A stretch of DNA of 64,000 nt from Lumbricus terrestris (Eukaryota; Annelida; Clitellata; Crassiclitellata; Lumbricidae), in contig OX457042.1 in assembly GCA_949752735.1 (NCBI GenBank), forward strand, positions 57,894,156-57,958,155. Reading direction: 5' to 3'. The translations under genes were made by a program, and so were the position numbers. Below are positions 53,528 to 64,000 of this stretch, one piece after another. Positions within the stretch are counted from its first letter, which is position 1. Each line of letters begins with the position of its first letter. Below the pieces are notes generated by a model. That model did not search any database. It saw nothing but the letters and a program-made list of their open reading frames with translations, and was not told the DNA's origin.

Positions 53528-54720
53528 CTAGCTGAATTACCCGGCGTTGCCCGGGAAATATAAGTTTTTGTCCCCAGCCTCGCCTGACCCCGTTCCGACT
53601 TCGCCATTCTGACCCCCCCTTCCATCGACCCCGAAATTTCGGTATTTTGCCAGTCAATAATTGAAGGGCTTATTAAGCCTTATTTCCAAAACCCGTTAAG
53701 TCCACTCGACACGGAACTGTTCTTTGCCACTTAGATAAAGGAAGTTTTTGAAATCTACGCTTCTTTGTTCCAATTATTTACAGTTATGTTCGCATTATTT
53801 ACGCCCATAACATTTTTTGCTACGGCCAGACGTGACGTAAAGTTTTGAGCTCAGAATAATGACGTCATGAGTTTAGTGAACATACACGTCTCTAATAGTT
53901 TACGTTTTTATAACAGCGAAATTTAAAATATGGAAAGATTTTTGTATCGCGATCTTTATGTTTTTCTCGGGTGGATCAGAAGAAATAAACCCAGAATAAG
54001 CCTCACAAATATTTTCAATGGAAGTAAATATCACGTGACCTCAAACCGTCATGTCATTGGCTGTAGGACTCTGCTAGCCGCAATGGCAACGATCAACGTG
54101 AAAGGCTTTCGAATCGCCTATCGCGTGTGAAGTTAAAATGTTGAAATCTCGGGTTATAAAGTTAATTGACAGATGAAAACAGTCGCGTTAAACGTCAAAT
54201 TTGGGTAAGAATCAATTTCAAATATTTTGGTAAAACGAATCGCTGTAATTTCCGAGTAGGGTCTGGGGAGAAATTCAGTGGCGGCGCTAGGGGGGGCTGG
54301 GGGCTAAGCCCCCCTACAAGAGGCTCAGCCCCCTAAAAAAATGACCATCTGAATTATTTTACATTGAAATATCCACGATTTTGGTCGACGACTAAAAAAA
54401 AAAAAAAGGTCATCAGCAATTTTGGCGGCGAACATGGAAAATTTTCATGAGATTTTGGTCGATGACTAAAAAAAAAATTAAAAAAAAGGTCGTCAGCAAT
54501 TTTGGCGGCGAATATGGAAAATTGTCATGAGATTTTGGTCGATGACTAAAAAAAAAAAAAAAGGTCGTCAGAAATTTTGGCGGTGAAAATGGAAAATTTT
54601 GCCGCGGGCTTCAGCCCCTCCAAAACTGAAATCCTGGCGCCGGCACTGGAGAAATTCAAAATACATCCGGACAAACAAATAAACAGAAGGACAAACTTTC
54701 TCGCTTATAATTATAGATAA
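53528..54720 (+). mobile_element. Interspersed repeat with CCCGGCGTTGCCCGGG start
   Basis: The start ACTAGCTGAATTACCCGGCG followed by TTGCCCGGG, and the end GGACAAACTTTCTCGC with TTATAATTATAGATAA, have the form of a widespread animal retroposon whose 3' end is a short ATAGAT-type run. There is no intact ORF. A hAT MITE is nested at 54276. Confidence 0.5.
54276..54648. mobile_element. hAT-type MITE with tandem core
   Basis: 373 bp, ends CAGTGGCGGCGCTAGG and CCTGGCGCCGGCACTG, 8-bp duplication GAGAAATT (54268-54275, 54649-54656). The core holds three tandem units of about 74 bp with TTTTGGTCGATGACTAAAA and AGGTCGTCAGCAATTTTGG. It is the same family as 46032-46168. Confidence 0.8.
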
Positions 54721-55624
54721 CAACGCTGCAACGTTAGTTCTTGGTGTCTACCTAGTCATTCTAGAACGTCTACCGAGTCATTATAGAACTCCACCGCTTA
54801 CTATCCCGATTTTACATTTTGCACCACCACACTGCCACGTCATTACTGATTAGGCCTACCACCGGATCAACGCTTGACCTGACCGAATATTGACCTGACA
54901 CAGGTTTGACTGCAACGGTCTTGATGTCGTATAGGGACGGTTAATAAGTTGGTCTCCCTAAAGAGTGGATGATGAGAAATTCTCGAACAGCCTATCAACA
55001 TTGCATAGGGCCAAGTGCTTAATGTAAACACAGAAGTGGCTAGACGCATGGTCGAAGATTTGGTCCTGGGCTTGGGGGACGAACGAGCGGTCGAAGGACG
55101 ATGGACGAAGCGCAAGAGGGGAGGGTTTGGGGGATGGGCCTCTTTCCATTGTAAAAACTGTTTGAGTTTCTAAACTGAAGTGGAACATTTTAGTCTACCA
55201 TTTTAACGATAGGCTATTGCTCATCATTTCAGTGCCCATAATTCCATATAGCCTAACAGTGGTTAAACATGGTAAAAAATTATAATGATAGGCGTATTTA
55301 TGAAATATCGGGCTATAAGCAGCTCCGCCTCCGCCGCACATTTGGGGAACTGCCCTTTTCCACTAAGTCACTGCTTCCCCCCAAAAGTGCCCACACCTGG
55401 ACGCCTCAACTTCCCACCCTCCAGCCTGCACCTATATCAATGTGACAATTACAACAAGTTCTTTGTAGCTTTTCCATGATTGTCGTTGGCTATGCAGATT
55501 GCAGTTCGAGAACAGGGTAGGCCTAAATATGTTACAGCAGATTGACTGTCATGGGCCAAAGAGAATTGCAATTATAGGTTACTGTTTACTGATTAGTACC
55601 TCTCGGTAAAAATTAAACACGTAG

Positions 55625-55855
55625 ACCCTATGGGGTGTGGTGGTATGGTGGGTATGTTCGTCGCCTTGCAGCCGAAAGGTTGAAGATTAGAATCCACCGC
55701 GGGTCGCCGCGTAAGGACCTTGGAAAAGTCCTTCACTCACAATTGCTCAGCGCTTCGGCGCAAAACTCCGATGCAGTGCCCGCTCTGCAGTCAGGAGCGC
55801 CTCTGAGTAGTGAGCTTGCAGTGGCGCTTTAGCAAGTGCACATACAATCAAATAA
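55625..55855 (+). mobile_element. tRNA-derived SINE with a LINE-like tail
   Basis: tRNA-like head (GTCGCCTTGCAGCCGAAAGG, TAGAATCCACCGC), body GGAAAAGTCCTTCACTCAC, and tail CAGGAGCGCCTCTGAGTAG ... GGCGCTTTA. The tail is the same motif that ends the CR1/L2-like LINEs here, as expected if that LINE mobilises it. Confidence 0.7.
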
Positions 55856-55859
55856 ATTT

Positions 55860-56559
55860 ATCATGGATGATTAACTGACTGTTTTATTTGCATTCTTCTG
55901 CCGCTTCTCGTTTTGTGATAATACAAGATATTGTCGTGGTTGACAGTGGAAGTTAGATAAAAAAAAAATAGATGAAAAGAAAAGATAGTAAAAGATAAGA
56001 TAATGTAAGGTTAGATAAGGTAAGATAAGGTGAGAATGTTCGTTTCATTGAGTTTATCGACAAATTGAATATGCATTTTGGTGTAAAGTGTAAACCTTAC
56101 CAAAGCTCGAGGGTGGTGTGTACGTACCATACGTATTCTATTTTGTGAAAGGTACGTACGTATTTTAACGTACTCTATTTTTAGGGTACGTATACAATGA
56201 TAAAATACGTTAGCCTCGTCATTGCTTATTATAAGAATGTTCAAATTAATTTGAGCAAACGATCACTGCCATGTATAGGCCTACAGCGTAGTGAATTGCT
56301 GCAATGCTATATTGTAGGTCTATGTTTATTCAGCATACATTGCACTTAATGCACTAATTAATGTCAGTTAGTCGGCTCAGTTCTGCTGCAGCACTTAAAA
56401 GTCCAACTCCAAGGAAAAGGTAGAACAGTTGCACTCAATTAATTATAACAAAAGAATTTATCGAATTAAATTTACTGCTACGCTACCGGAAATACCGATT
56501 TCAATGACGCATAGGCTACTGTTGACAGCATGTATACGTACAATGTAGGCTATGGGTCG
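55860..56559. other. Unassigned intergenic DNA
   Basis: A tract of AAGATA/TAAGGT repeats at 55960-56035, then AT-rich sequence. No gene. Confidence 0.35.
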
Positions 56560-56596
56560 CCGAGTAAGCCATAAACAAAATTTTCGTGCACATGTA

Positions 56597-57221
56597 CAGG
56601 GTGCGCCAAAAAAAGACCCCATAAGTAAGAATTTCGAAATGAAATATTACAGTCTTATAGACAATTCATATTTACACATGATGGTCAGATTTCATCAAAA
56701 TATTTCAAACACAACAAAAGTTATAACACTTTTAGCGAGGCCACTCACCGTTTTGTGACGATTCAAAAACGAAACGCAAATTTTCTAAGGTTTTTTGCCA
56801 ATATCATGGCCGGAAGTAAGAATTTCGAAATGAAATGTTACAGGCTCAAAGGCAATTCATATTTACACATGATGACTAAATTTCAACAAAATATATCTGC
56901 ACATGATGGTCAGATTCCATCAAAATATATCAAACAGAACAAAAGTTACACCACTTTTAGTGAGGCCACCCACCGTTTTATGACGATTCAAAAACGAAAC
57001 GCAACAAAAAGTAACAAAAACACGATTTTATTTAGTCTGATCTCAAATAACTGTTGTCAAATGAACTTGGTAGTGCTTCACAACTTGTGTTCAATGTGTC
57101 CACCACCAGTGCCAAAACTTCTTTTGAGTCTCTTTGCAAAGTTCTTGATGGACCTATTAATTAATCTGACAGATTCCTTATTTACCAATTTGATGGTTAT
57201 CTTGCTAAGTGACTTCTCAGT
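56597..57221 (-). mobile_element. Mariner/Tc-like transposon remnant
   Basis: ACAGGGTGCGCCAAAAAAAG at 56597 looks like a mariner-type terminus. A 120-bp segment (GTAAGAATTTCGAAATGAAA ... CACATGATG) occurs twice (56625, 56815) and the GCGAGGCCAC.CACCGTTTTG segment twice. The transposase C-terminus lies at 57078-57221. Confidence 0.6.
57078..57221 (-). pseudogene. Transposase C-terminus of the mariner-like remnant
   Basis: The minus strand reads TEKSLSKITIKLVNKESVRL, then NRSIKNFAKRLKRSFG and ends GGGHIEHKL*, a typical C-terminus of mariner/Tc-type transposases. The catalytic core is missing. Confidence 0.7.
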
Positions 57222-57941
57222 GACGCGCAGCTATGCTGGTAGCCTGTTTCTTTTTTAAAGAGTTAGAATAATGATCATCTGGCATTATCAAGGCTATATG
57301 ATACCAATTATTTGAGATATATTTTTTCATTGACCATTGAAGCATATAATGACTGAATGCATACTTTCTATTACAAAGAGTTCCAATAACCTTTGGCTTA
57401 GGCACATTGAATTTTATTTTCTCTATTTAGTTTACTGAACAGCTTTGTAATGAAACACTGTTTTAAATCAGTCAACTGCTTAAATTTCGTTAATTTTCAG
57501 ACTATGCGACCTTTAAAATGATATAAATGTGAAAATTAGACAACCGAATTCCTGTCTATCAAATTACTTATTCAGCCAATTGCTTAGAGCACATCTTACG
57601 ATAAACACATTTAAATAAATTATTTTCAATATTTTTATTCTAAAGAAATATATAGAAGACTCCCGATTGAGGAAACTGACCAGAATGCAATTCCGTCTAG
57701 AAGTCGTACTGCGGTAAGTTTGTGCACATGTAATTAATTTATCTAAGGTGGTATCGACTACCGAGGTTACTAATACGGTCAACTTAATGGCTCCTATTTA
57801 AGACGGCCTTTGACTGAAGATTTGTGCAGGAACAGAGGAAGTAGGCCCATGGTGCAATGGTAGAGAGATGACAATTGCCCTTAGGCCGATTGGACGCATA
57901 CCGGAGCAAAGATCACCAAATCTATTATTGCAGATGAAGCA

Positions 57942-57962
57942 ATGGACATAAACAGCAATCAA
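57942..57962 (+). CDS. Possible first coding exon of copy D
   Basis: MDINSNQ then GTGACG, phase 0. It is homologous in position to 31926-31961 and differs by 15 nt, a multiple of three. Weak donor; tentative. Confidence 0.3.
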
Positions 57963-58254
57963 GTGACGTTTAATCGTAATAGTAATTGTAATCTCGAGAC
58001 TTCTTCAGCGCCCACAAAAAGCGAAGTCGCGGGAGCCAGCTTATTCACGTCTGTGGGTATAACAATAATATTGTGTGTAAAATATCTCTTCCAGTTTTGT
58101 TTGCTCAACCTATTATCTGTAATCGCTACATAACCTACAACGCAAAGCACGTTATTATGCAACATTCAAAATTATCTAGTGATGGACCGAGAAACCCGTC
58201 TAAGTAGACAAGTTCCAAATGTAGTCATGTCTCCAGCTATAAAATTTACTAATG

Positions 58255-58625
58255 TTGGTGACATTACTCTGGCTTACTACACGGCAGCGCATTGGCTGGG
58301 TAATGCCAGCTTGGTGTTGCTTCTGACTACCTGCGAAAATGACTCAGTGAGATCGCCAGGAGCTGTGTTGTTCCAAGGGTATCCAAGGACACCGCCTATC
58401 AGCTCTACACAGAACGAGGTGCCCTTTGTTCCATTCTCACGAACTGCAACTATGCAGAATCGAGACTTTTACAATGTGGGCCAAGTGGTCTTTAATTGGT
58501 TCCCATTACAGCTACGTCTGCATTTCCACTCAGAACGCTGGATTTTTGCAATGGTGGAATCGGGAGCGCCTCTGAGTTATCTCTGGACGAGGCGCTATAT
58601 AAATTTGTGAATTAATGAATGACAG
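58255..58625 (+). pseudogene. LINE tail upstream of the copy D F-box exon
   Basis: VPFVPFSRTATMQNR..FYNVGQVVFNWFPLQLRL and the tail GGGAGCGCCTCTGAGT ... GAGGCGCTATATAA plus GAATGA repeats. Ancestral to both blocks. Confidence 0.65.
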
Positions 58626-58697
58626 CATGAATGAATGGCATCCAATATCGTCTTCCAGTGTTGATGTTGCATATTTGTATTCTGTTCTTTATTCCAG

Positions 58698-58884
58698 TTG
58701 TGTGATCTTCCACTGGAGATCTTGGACATAATCTTGCAAAAGTCCTATCTGCATTGGATATTTAATTCACCATCAAAGCAGAGAGACGAAGATGTTATCA
58801 GATCTCTCTTGTCAGTCGACGATTGCTTCTATCAAAGAATCACCAAAAAACGGTTCAAGAGGGAAATCTGGCGTTACTTGAAAG
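58698..58884 (+). CDS. Copy D F-box-like exon
   Basis: LCDLPLEILDIILQKSYLHW, then VIRSLLSVDDCFYQRITKKR and a basic end, finishing TTG AAA G before GTAAAG. It is the same length as copy B and keeps the LPLEIL..IL core. Confidence 0.6.
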
Positions 58885-59503
58885 GTAAAGTTAATTCCAT
58901 GGATTGTAACAGTTGTACGACTTAGTTCTCTCGATATCAAGATTTGCACAGAAATTTTGACACAAACATAATCTTAAAACTTTCAGAGTTGCATTATTAT
59001 TGCCCACATGATTATTTTTGGCCATTCATCAACGGTGCGTTTTAAAAATACCTACATTATGCGCAAAATTTCTCGTAGATAGGTTTCATAACTGTCTTCC
59101 GCCATTCTTGTCCATTTGCACCGAAAGCGTTAAGGTCTCTTCGAATATCTTGAAAGATTGGAAATCATCCCTCGTGTGGTCTTACTACGCCCATCCTGTA
59201 GCGGTAGGCTACGTGTCCGTTTTGTGACAATTCGTGCGATGTATGTCCTGTCGGGATGGCACAATATCATCCTGAAGTACCATCCCTGGCAGGGCACGAG
59301 CTTTGATGCGCTTTCAAATCTCTGCTTCTTACAGGAAAACAAACAGTATCGTATAATATAAATACCGTAAGTAGTCGAAAGTTTGTATCCCAGATTCCTC
59401 GCCATAGATTGATAATGCAGATTGACCGTTCAAGTGTTTGTTTGATAGTACCCATGATATCAAAAGGTAATAGGTCCTAGTATAAATAACAATTAATTAT
59501 AAC

Positions 59504-59561
<58 letters not shown>

Positions 59562-61817
59562 TAATAATAATAATAATAATAATAATAACAATAGTAATAA
59601 TAATAATAAAATTATTATTATTTTCTATTCTACAATCCGGTTGACAGACCGCAAACGGTTGCAGTGTTCAACTAGGCCTATTGTATTGCAGTTGGACCAA
59701 TTTACCAGAACATAGATCGCAGAATACATAAATCTTAATTACCAACAGAACAGACAACCTGCAATATTCGGCCTTTTCAAGTGGTTGCTGGTGTTCTGTA
59801 TATCAAACATAATGATTCACACCAGTTTTAGTTGCCTAGTTTTACTTCAACAGCAGTGTTTTGGGTTCCCTTCGGTTCTATTTTAATTTCCATTATCTTT
59901 TCTATTCTGTCGCCAAATGTTTCTATTCGCTTCAGAGTCTGGACAAAAAAATTTCCCTAATGATGACATTTTCTGATGCAGACTAACAAAGCTGTGATGC
60001 AATTCAATGGTAATAATGGTTTAAATGTCTTTTAGATTTCTATGGAAAAACCAGGAAAAGATCTGCCATTATTAAAAACAACAGAAACTATCTCTTAGAA
60101 ATTATTCAACCAAATGAGGAATTAATCGCATCACTCTTATCTCACAACTGCATAACGCAAGAACAAAGTCACTTAATTCAACGAAAACGTTCAATTCGAG
60201 GAAAGAACGACAAGTTATTGTACGTCGCGGAATCATTGGCCGGAGCAAAGTTCTCAAATTTCGTCAAATGTCTTCGACAGACCAACCAGAAGAGAGTGAC
60301 AATGATCATGGAAAACGGAGGAGGTGCAAAGTATAAACTTTACACAGTTTGCTTTATAATAATAATAGTTTTTAATCATACATTATTTAAACATTTAACG
60401 TGAAAATTGGACAACACTGTTGCCGTTTTAGATAATATGTCACAAACTGTTTTCTGAAGTGTATTCTACATTGTATATTTCTTTACGAAAAATTGAATGT
60501 TCAGTAGGCTGTGTTCAGTTTTTGCTCAAATTGGACGCAATTTTGTTTCGGTTACGTGTCTTCATCCGAAAAATTGTTGTTTTTTAGTTTAGCCTAAGTT
60601 ATCGAAACCTATGTTTGGGCAAATTTGCAGGAAATTATTTTCAACACATTGCTTTTGCTTTTAGGTACAACAAAAATTGAACTCCAAAGTCGTGGTGCAA
60701 ATCGTACAGCGTCAATGGAATTAAAGCTGCTTCATCAGAAAATTGAAAGCAAAACAAAACCACGGTCACACCAAACTGAAAAAATCATCAGTCAATTGAA
60801 GGACGTAGGAATAGAAATTCTCGACTCTCGGCTGGAGAGACAGACTGTAGTCGTTTGGATTTGGTGTCGTTCACAATCAACCCTTCAACATATTCAGAAG
60901 TTGTGCGAATCGAATGAGCTGAGAGATGTAATCTTTGAAATTATTCAAACTCCGCCTTCAACGGTGATCAACATCGATAGGAATCAATTCAAGAAAACCA
61001 TTGGCAAGTGCTACTGCACGCTCTCGTCATTAAGAACATCTAGATTCTAGAACATGCAATTATTATTAACTATGAAATGATTAAGTCAGCGGTCGTTCAC
61101 GCGATCAGCAGCATGAATGTTTAAGTCGTGAGATACGGTGTCTGGTTGGTTAGATTGGTCGGCCTGTAACGCAGAGAGTACGGGTACGATTGTGTAGGGG
61201 CGTAGAGCAAGTCCTTCATTCACAATATAATTGCTCTGCGGTGTAATAATGGGTCGAAGCAGAAGGGACATGATTAAGAATTAGGTGACCAGAAGAGAGC
61301 TGGGAGGAAGGAAGCATTTATCGATAATGTGAGGAAGAAAAGACTGTCAAGGTTGGGAGACGTGTTGCGGAATGGATAGCAACAGACTCCCAGCCGAGGC
61401 ACTACACGGATATGTGGATGGAACTAGAAACCAAGGAAGACAGCAGAAAACATGGATGGACAACATGCAAGAAGAAGACGTCAGGAAAATGAATATGCAT
61501 ATGAGAGAGTCAACGGAGAAAACCAGGAACATGGAAACCTGGAGACGTCAAGTTTAAGGACTCATTGTCGGTAACGGCCTGACGGAGGAGAAAGAGATAG
61601 TAGTAGATACGCCGTCAAGGCGAGTGCGCACTTCCGAGCTTTGAAAGGAGGTCGATATCAAAATAATGTCAGTTGTATTTTACTGTATCAGTCGGGAACA
61701 TAATTATTAATGTTATTTACATTATCAACAGCATCATCATCATCGTCGTTGTTGTCGCTCCTCGTCATCGTCGTTGTACTCCTCCTCGTCATCAGCATTA
61801 TGACCATCAACATCATT

Positions 61818-61867
<50 letters not shown>

Positions 61868-62059
61868 TCATTCATTCATTCATTTTTAAGACAAGTAAAC
61901 TTCAAAAAAGAAAACTGATAACTAGTTGTCAATTATTTGCGTATTAGTAATTATTTTGTTCTCTATTTGTTCGTTTAGGCCTATGATTGTAGTCGTGTGT
62001 GAGTTTTCTCCTCCTCGTCATCAGCATTGTCACCATCATCATCATCATCATCGTCATCG

Positions 62060-62096
<37 letters not shown>

Positions 62097-63180
62097 AATC
62101 ATAAACACATTCATCATCATTCAGTTGTAAAACAGACAAACTGTAAAAAGTAAGCTAATAGGTTAACCTGCAGCCAATAATTATTTACCATCGCCATCAT
62201 AATCATCATAATCATCGTTTTGTTATAAGACTGCAAAAAAGAAAATTGATAACTTGCAGTCACTTATTTACGTAATAGTAATTATTTTTTGCTCTCTGTT
62301 TGTGTTCTTCATTCTAGTCGTATGTGCGTTTTCCATCAGTTTCACTCAGAGAATCAAGATAGCAGAAAATAAAGATCTATATGTGCGTGGAGTGACTAAG
62401 CTGCGAAACGAATTATACATACTCGTTCATCTTACTGCTCCTAATGTGATTCATGTCTTTGAAGATCAAAATCCATTTAATTGGCAAATGGAAATCGAAT
62501 TAACAGGGATTAGATATCCCGGTGACATTGGATCCAATGAAAGGGAAAATTGTCTCTACGTCACTGAGTTTGGTAGGTCTATGCATTGCGTCTGGAAGCT
62601 AACAAGAGAAGAAGATGGCGGACACAAAATCATTAAATGGCTTATCATTGATTATATCCCAAGTAGTATGTCTGTGTCGACTGATGGTCGGCTCCTGATT
62701 GTCAATAAATCATCGTCCTTTTTTACTATCTACGGATCAGACGCAGAACTCATTCGATCCATTCAGCTGCCAGCAGACATCGCGGATCCCCTTCATGCAG
62801 TTGAAACATCCATCGGGAATTTCATCATACTGAGGGAGTCGCATGAGAATGAGTTTATTAAGAGCAGATGGGACATCTGCGAATTGAGCAGAGATGGACA
62901 GACGGTCATTCGTCGCTTTATTCCTTCGAATGAAACACAACAATTGAGTGATCCTCGATATTTATCAAACGATTCAGACGATCACGTGTTTGTGGCTGAC
63001 TCTGGAAATGACAGAGTGATTCTCTTTGATTCTGATCTTAGATGGAATAGAATTCTTATTCCAACCGGAGAGAAAGAAGAAACGAGGATCTGGCCAGACA
63101 CATTGTATTACGATGAGGAAAAGAAACAACTGATCGTCTCAGGAGATCAACTTAATGTTTACTCTTTAAGTTGTAAATAA
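58698..63180 (+). CDS. Copy D: F-box/CARD/TRADD-N-like/NHL gene (join 58698..58884, 60036..60323, 60665..61003, 62318..63180)
   Basis: Four exons of 187, 288, 339 and 863 nt sum to 1677 (559 codons including the stop), in frame and without stops. It is the compact version of copy B: introns of about 1.15 kb, 0.34 kb and 1.3 kb. The splice sites match B (GTAAAG, GTGCAA, then the GC donor GCAAGTGC; acceptors TTATTCCAG, TGTCTTTTAG, TTGCTTTTAG, CTTCATTCTAG). Exon X is three codons shorter than in A and B, within the charged helix. AATAAA overlaps the stop (63176-63181). Function is inferred as for copy B. It is the best candidate for an expressed member because its introns are least disturbed. 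Confidence 0.75.
59495..59625. repeat. AAT microsatellite in the F-box-CARD intron
   Basis: (AAT)n with minor interruptions. The intron otherwise shows no gene (58885-60035). Confidence 0.9.
60036..60323 (+). CDS. Copy D CARD exon
   Basis: Acceptor ATGTCTTTTAG, donor G|GTGCAA. Contains IIKNNRNYLLEIIQPNEELI, SLLSHNCITQEQSHLIQ, LLYVAESLAGAKFSNFVKCL and RQTNQKRVTMIM. All CARD landmark hydrophobics and the N-terminal N-N-R are present. Confidence 0.85.
60665..61003 (+). CDS. Copy D exon X (TRADD-N-like)
   Basis: 339 nt. Core SQLKDVGIEILDSRLERQ, TVVVWIWCRSQSTLQHIQK and NIDRNQFKKTI. Ends ATT G before GCAAGTGCTA. The reading frame beyond the donor does not stop where A and B stop, so the TGA seen there is intronic. 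Confidence 0.65.
61120..61235 (+). mobile_element. tRNA-derived SINE head (copy D)
   Basis: TGGTTGGTTAGATTGGTCGG ... ACGGGTACGATTG ... GAGCAAGTCCTTCATTCAC, a decayed copy of the ancestral SINE at 15100 and 40318. Confidence 0.55.
61270..61610 (+). pseudogene. RTE-like LINE C-terminal fragment
   Basis: KRLSRLGDVLRNGMDSNRLP, then QGRQQKTWMDNMQEEDVRKM and RNMETWRRQV, the region after the RT domain. It lies in the last intron of copy D in sense orientation. Confidence 0.65.
61730..62110 (+). repeat. ATC microsatellites with a duplicated acceptor region
   Basis: Two ATC tracts (61800-61866 and 62030-62098) flank a vestigial copy of the NHL-exon acceptor region (61926-62005), with TCAATTATTTGCGTATTAG and TCGTGTGTGAGTTTTC. 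The copy runs straight into the second microsatellite instead of the propeller. Confidence 0.7.
62318..63180 (+). CDS. Copy D last exon: NHL-type beta-propeller
   Basis: About 287 residues from VCAFSISFTQRIKIAE to NVYSLSCK. NHL-type blades include YLSNDSDDHVFVADSGNDRV with ILFDSDLRWNRILI and ENCLYVTEFGRSMHCVWKL. Intact. Confidence 0.78.
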
Positions 63181-63388
63181 AGTCAGTTTTTTGCCAAAAT
63201 CTTGCGTCCACACTAAATTTGCTAATTCCATAGATTAATTTTACTATCTAAGTAGATAATAATAATCACTTTCGCTTTTAAGGTTCTGCGAACGTAGTTG
63301 CAAAAAAGACCATAAGGTCGCGTGCCGGTAGAGCGAGGTTTTTTGGTCAAAACTATGTGCGGCGTGTATTAGGCCTATATGCATCATG

Positions 63389-63630
63389 GGGGCGGGGGTG
63401 GTAGAGTAATGGTTAACACGCTGGCCAAGAGTGCGACAGGTAGTGAGTTCGAGCCCCCGTTGGGCGGATATGCTTTGTAGGCTGCTATTAGCGCCGTGTA
63501 ATTACAAAGCTGTCTGTTCAGTTAGTAGTCAAGTTTAATTAAGAATACTGCATAACTTGTAAATGTAAAGGGCAGTGCGTTTGCAGGCGCTCAATTAAAG
63601 AAAAGATTATTATTATTATTATTATTAAGA
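63389..63630 (+). mobile_element. tRNA-derived SINE
   Basis: GGTGGTAGAGTAATGGTTAA and GAGTTCGAGCCCC (A and B boxes), then a 3' (ATT)n tail at 63608-63628. The copy B flank (42360-42385) lacks it, which gives an empty site. Confidence 0.65.
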
Positions 63631-64000
63631 AATTGATGTCTATCTCTGGTCTAGTACAATGATGCGTATAAAACTGGGTATACCCGTACCCGTAATGTGC
63701 CCATGAAATGCGTACCGAACCCGCTCCCGACCCACGGTACATCATCGAAACCGCGTGTAAACCCTCATTCTCTAGTTTTGACGTGAATCTTTGGTACTGA
63801 TACAAATATAGCTATTCAGTTCGTTTTCTTTTGAGTCATTAATTAATCTAGAAAGGCATAGGGGCCTATAGCAAATCGTCAAACGATATGAGGAATTGCA
63901 ATTCGTCAATATAGGCCTGCCGTATAACGGGATATGAAACTGACGACAATAATATTATTTTTGCAATTGATCTGGGTTATGTAAGCGGGTCTGCGATTAA
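63631..64000. other. 3' flank, unassigned
   Basis: The first 60 bp match the copy B flank. The rest is unrecognised. Confidence 0.4.

Larger units (their letters stand above)
54770..63700 (+). repeat. Duplicated block carrying copy D
   Basis: Paralogous to 30415-42300. It is interrupted between about 55010 and 57585 by a SINE, a mariner remnant and unassigned DNA, but its introns are much shorter. Confidence 0.7.

Noticed and set aside
56755..57258. Plus-strand 167-codon frame
   Set aside because: It is antisense to a recognisable mariner-type transposase C-terminus.
57942..58133. A stand-alone 63-residue protein
   Set aside because: The copy B equivalent stops early. Only the first few codons are comparable, so at most it is a short first exon.

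Overview
This window reads as nuclear DNA from an invertebrate animal. It has phase-matched introns, dense transposable elements (LTR and non-LTR retrotransposons, tRNA-derived SINEs, hAT-, piggyBac- and mariner-type remnants, foldback elements) and many microsatellites. One LTR element has the Gmr1-type pol order (protease, integrase, RT, RNase H), which I know mainly from deuterostomes. A marine deuterostome is therefore my best guess, but the sequence alone does not settle the lineage.

The host genes are a tandem family that I assembled from conserved exons, labelled copies A to D. The full set of exons encodes an F-box-like motif, a CARD, an alpha/beta domain resembling the TRADD N-terminal fold, and an NHL-type beta-propeller. 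Copy B (32430-42147) and copy D (58698-63180) carry all four exons with no in-frame stop. Their exon lengths sum to exact multiples of three (1683 and 1677 nt including the stop). Copy A (14554-16529) shows only the last two exons. Copy C (47068-47888) is a 5'-truncated propeller with an in-frame stop. All three internal introns are phase 1. The last one appears to use a conserved GC donor (GCAAGT) in A, B and D. The architecture suggests a cytosolic sensor or adaptor that links CARD-type innate signalling to ubiquitin ligase recruitment; this is inference.

Layout: 1-2110 non-LTR remnants; 2222-2861 foldback element; 3114-14223 a young complete Ty3/Gypsy element whose gag-pol ORF starts inside its LTR; 14554-16529 copy A; 16.6-21.6 kb LINE fragments and inverted minisatellite arms; 21640-29019 Gmr1-like element on the minus strand; 30.4-42.3 kb duplicated block with copy B, bloated by insertions in its introns; 42.5-47 kb foldback, piggyBac-like and hAT-like elements; 47.07-47.89 kb copy C; 48-54.7 kb mostly repeats and unassigned DNA; 54.8-63.7 kb the second duplicated block with copy D.

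B and D are paralogous blocks, so each serves as an empty-site control for insertions in the other. This dates several elements as younger than the duplication, while a LINE tail upstream of the F-box exon and a SINE in the last intron are older. No bona fide tRNA, rRNA or CRISPR feature was seen.
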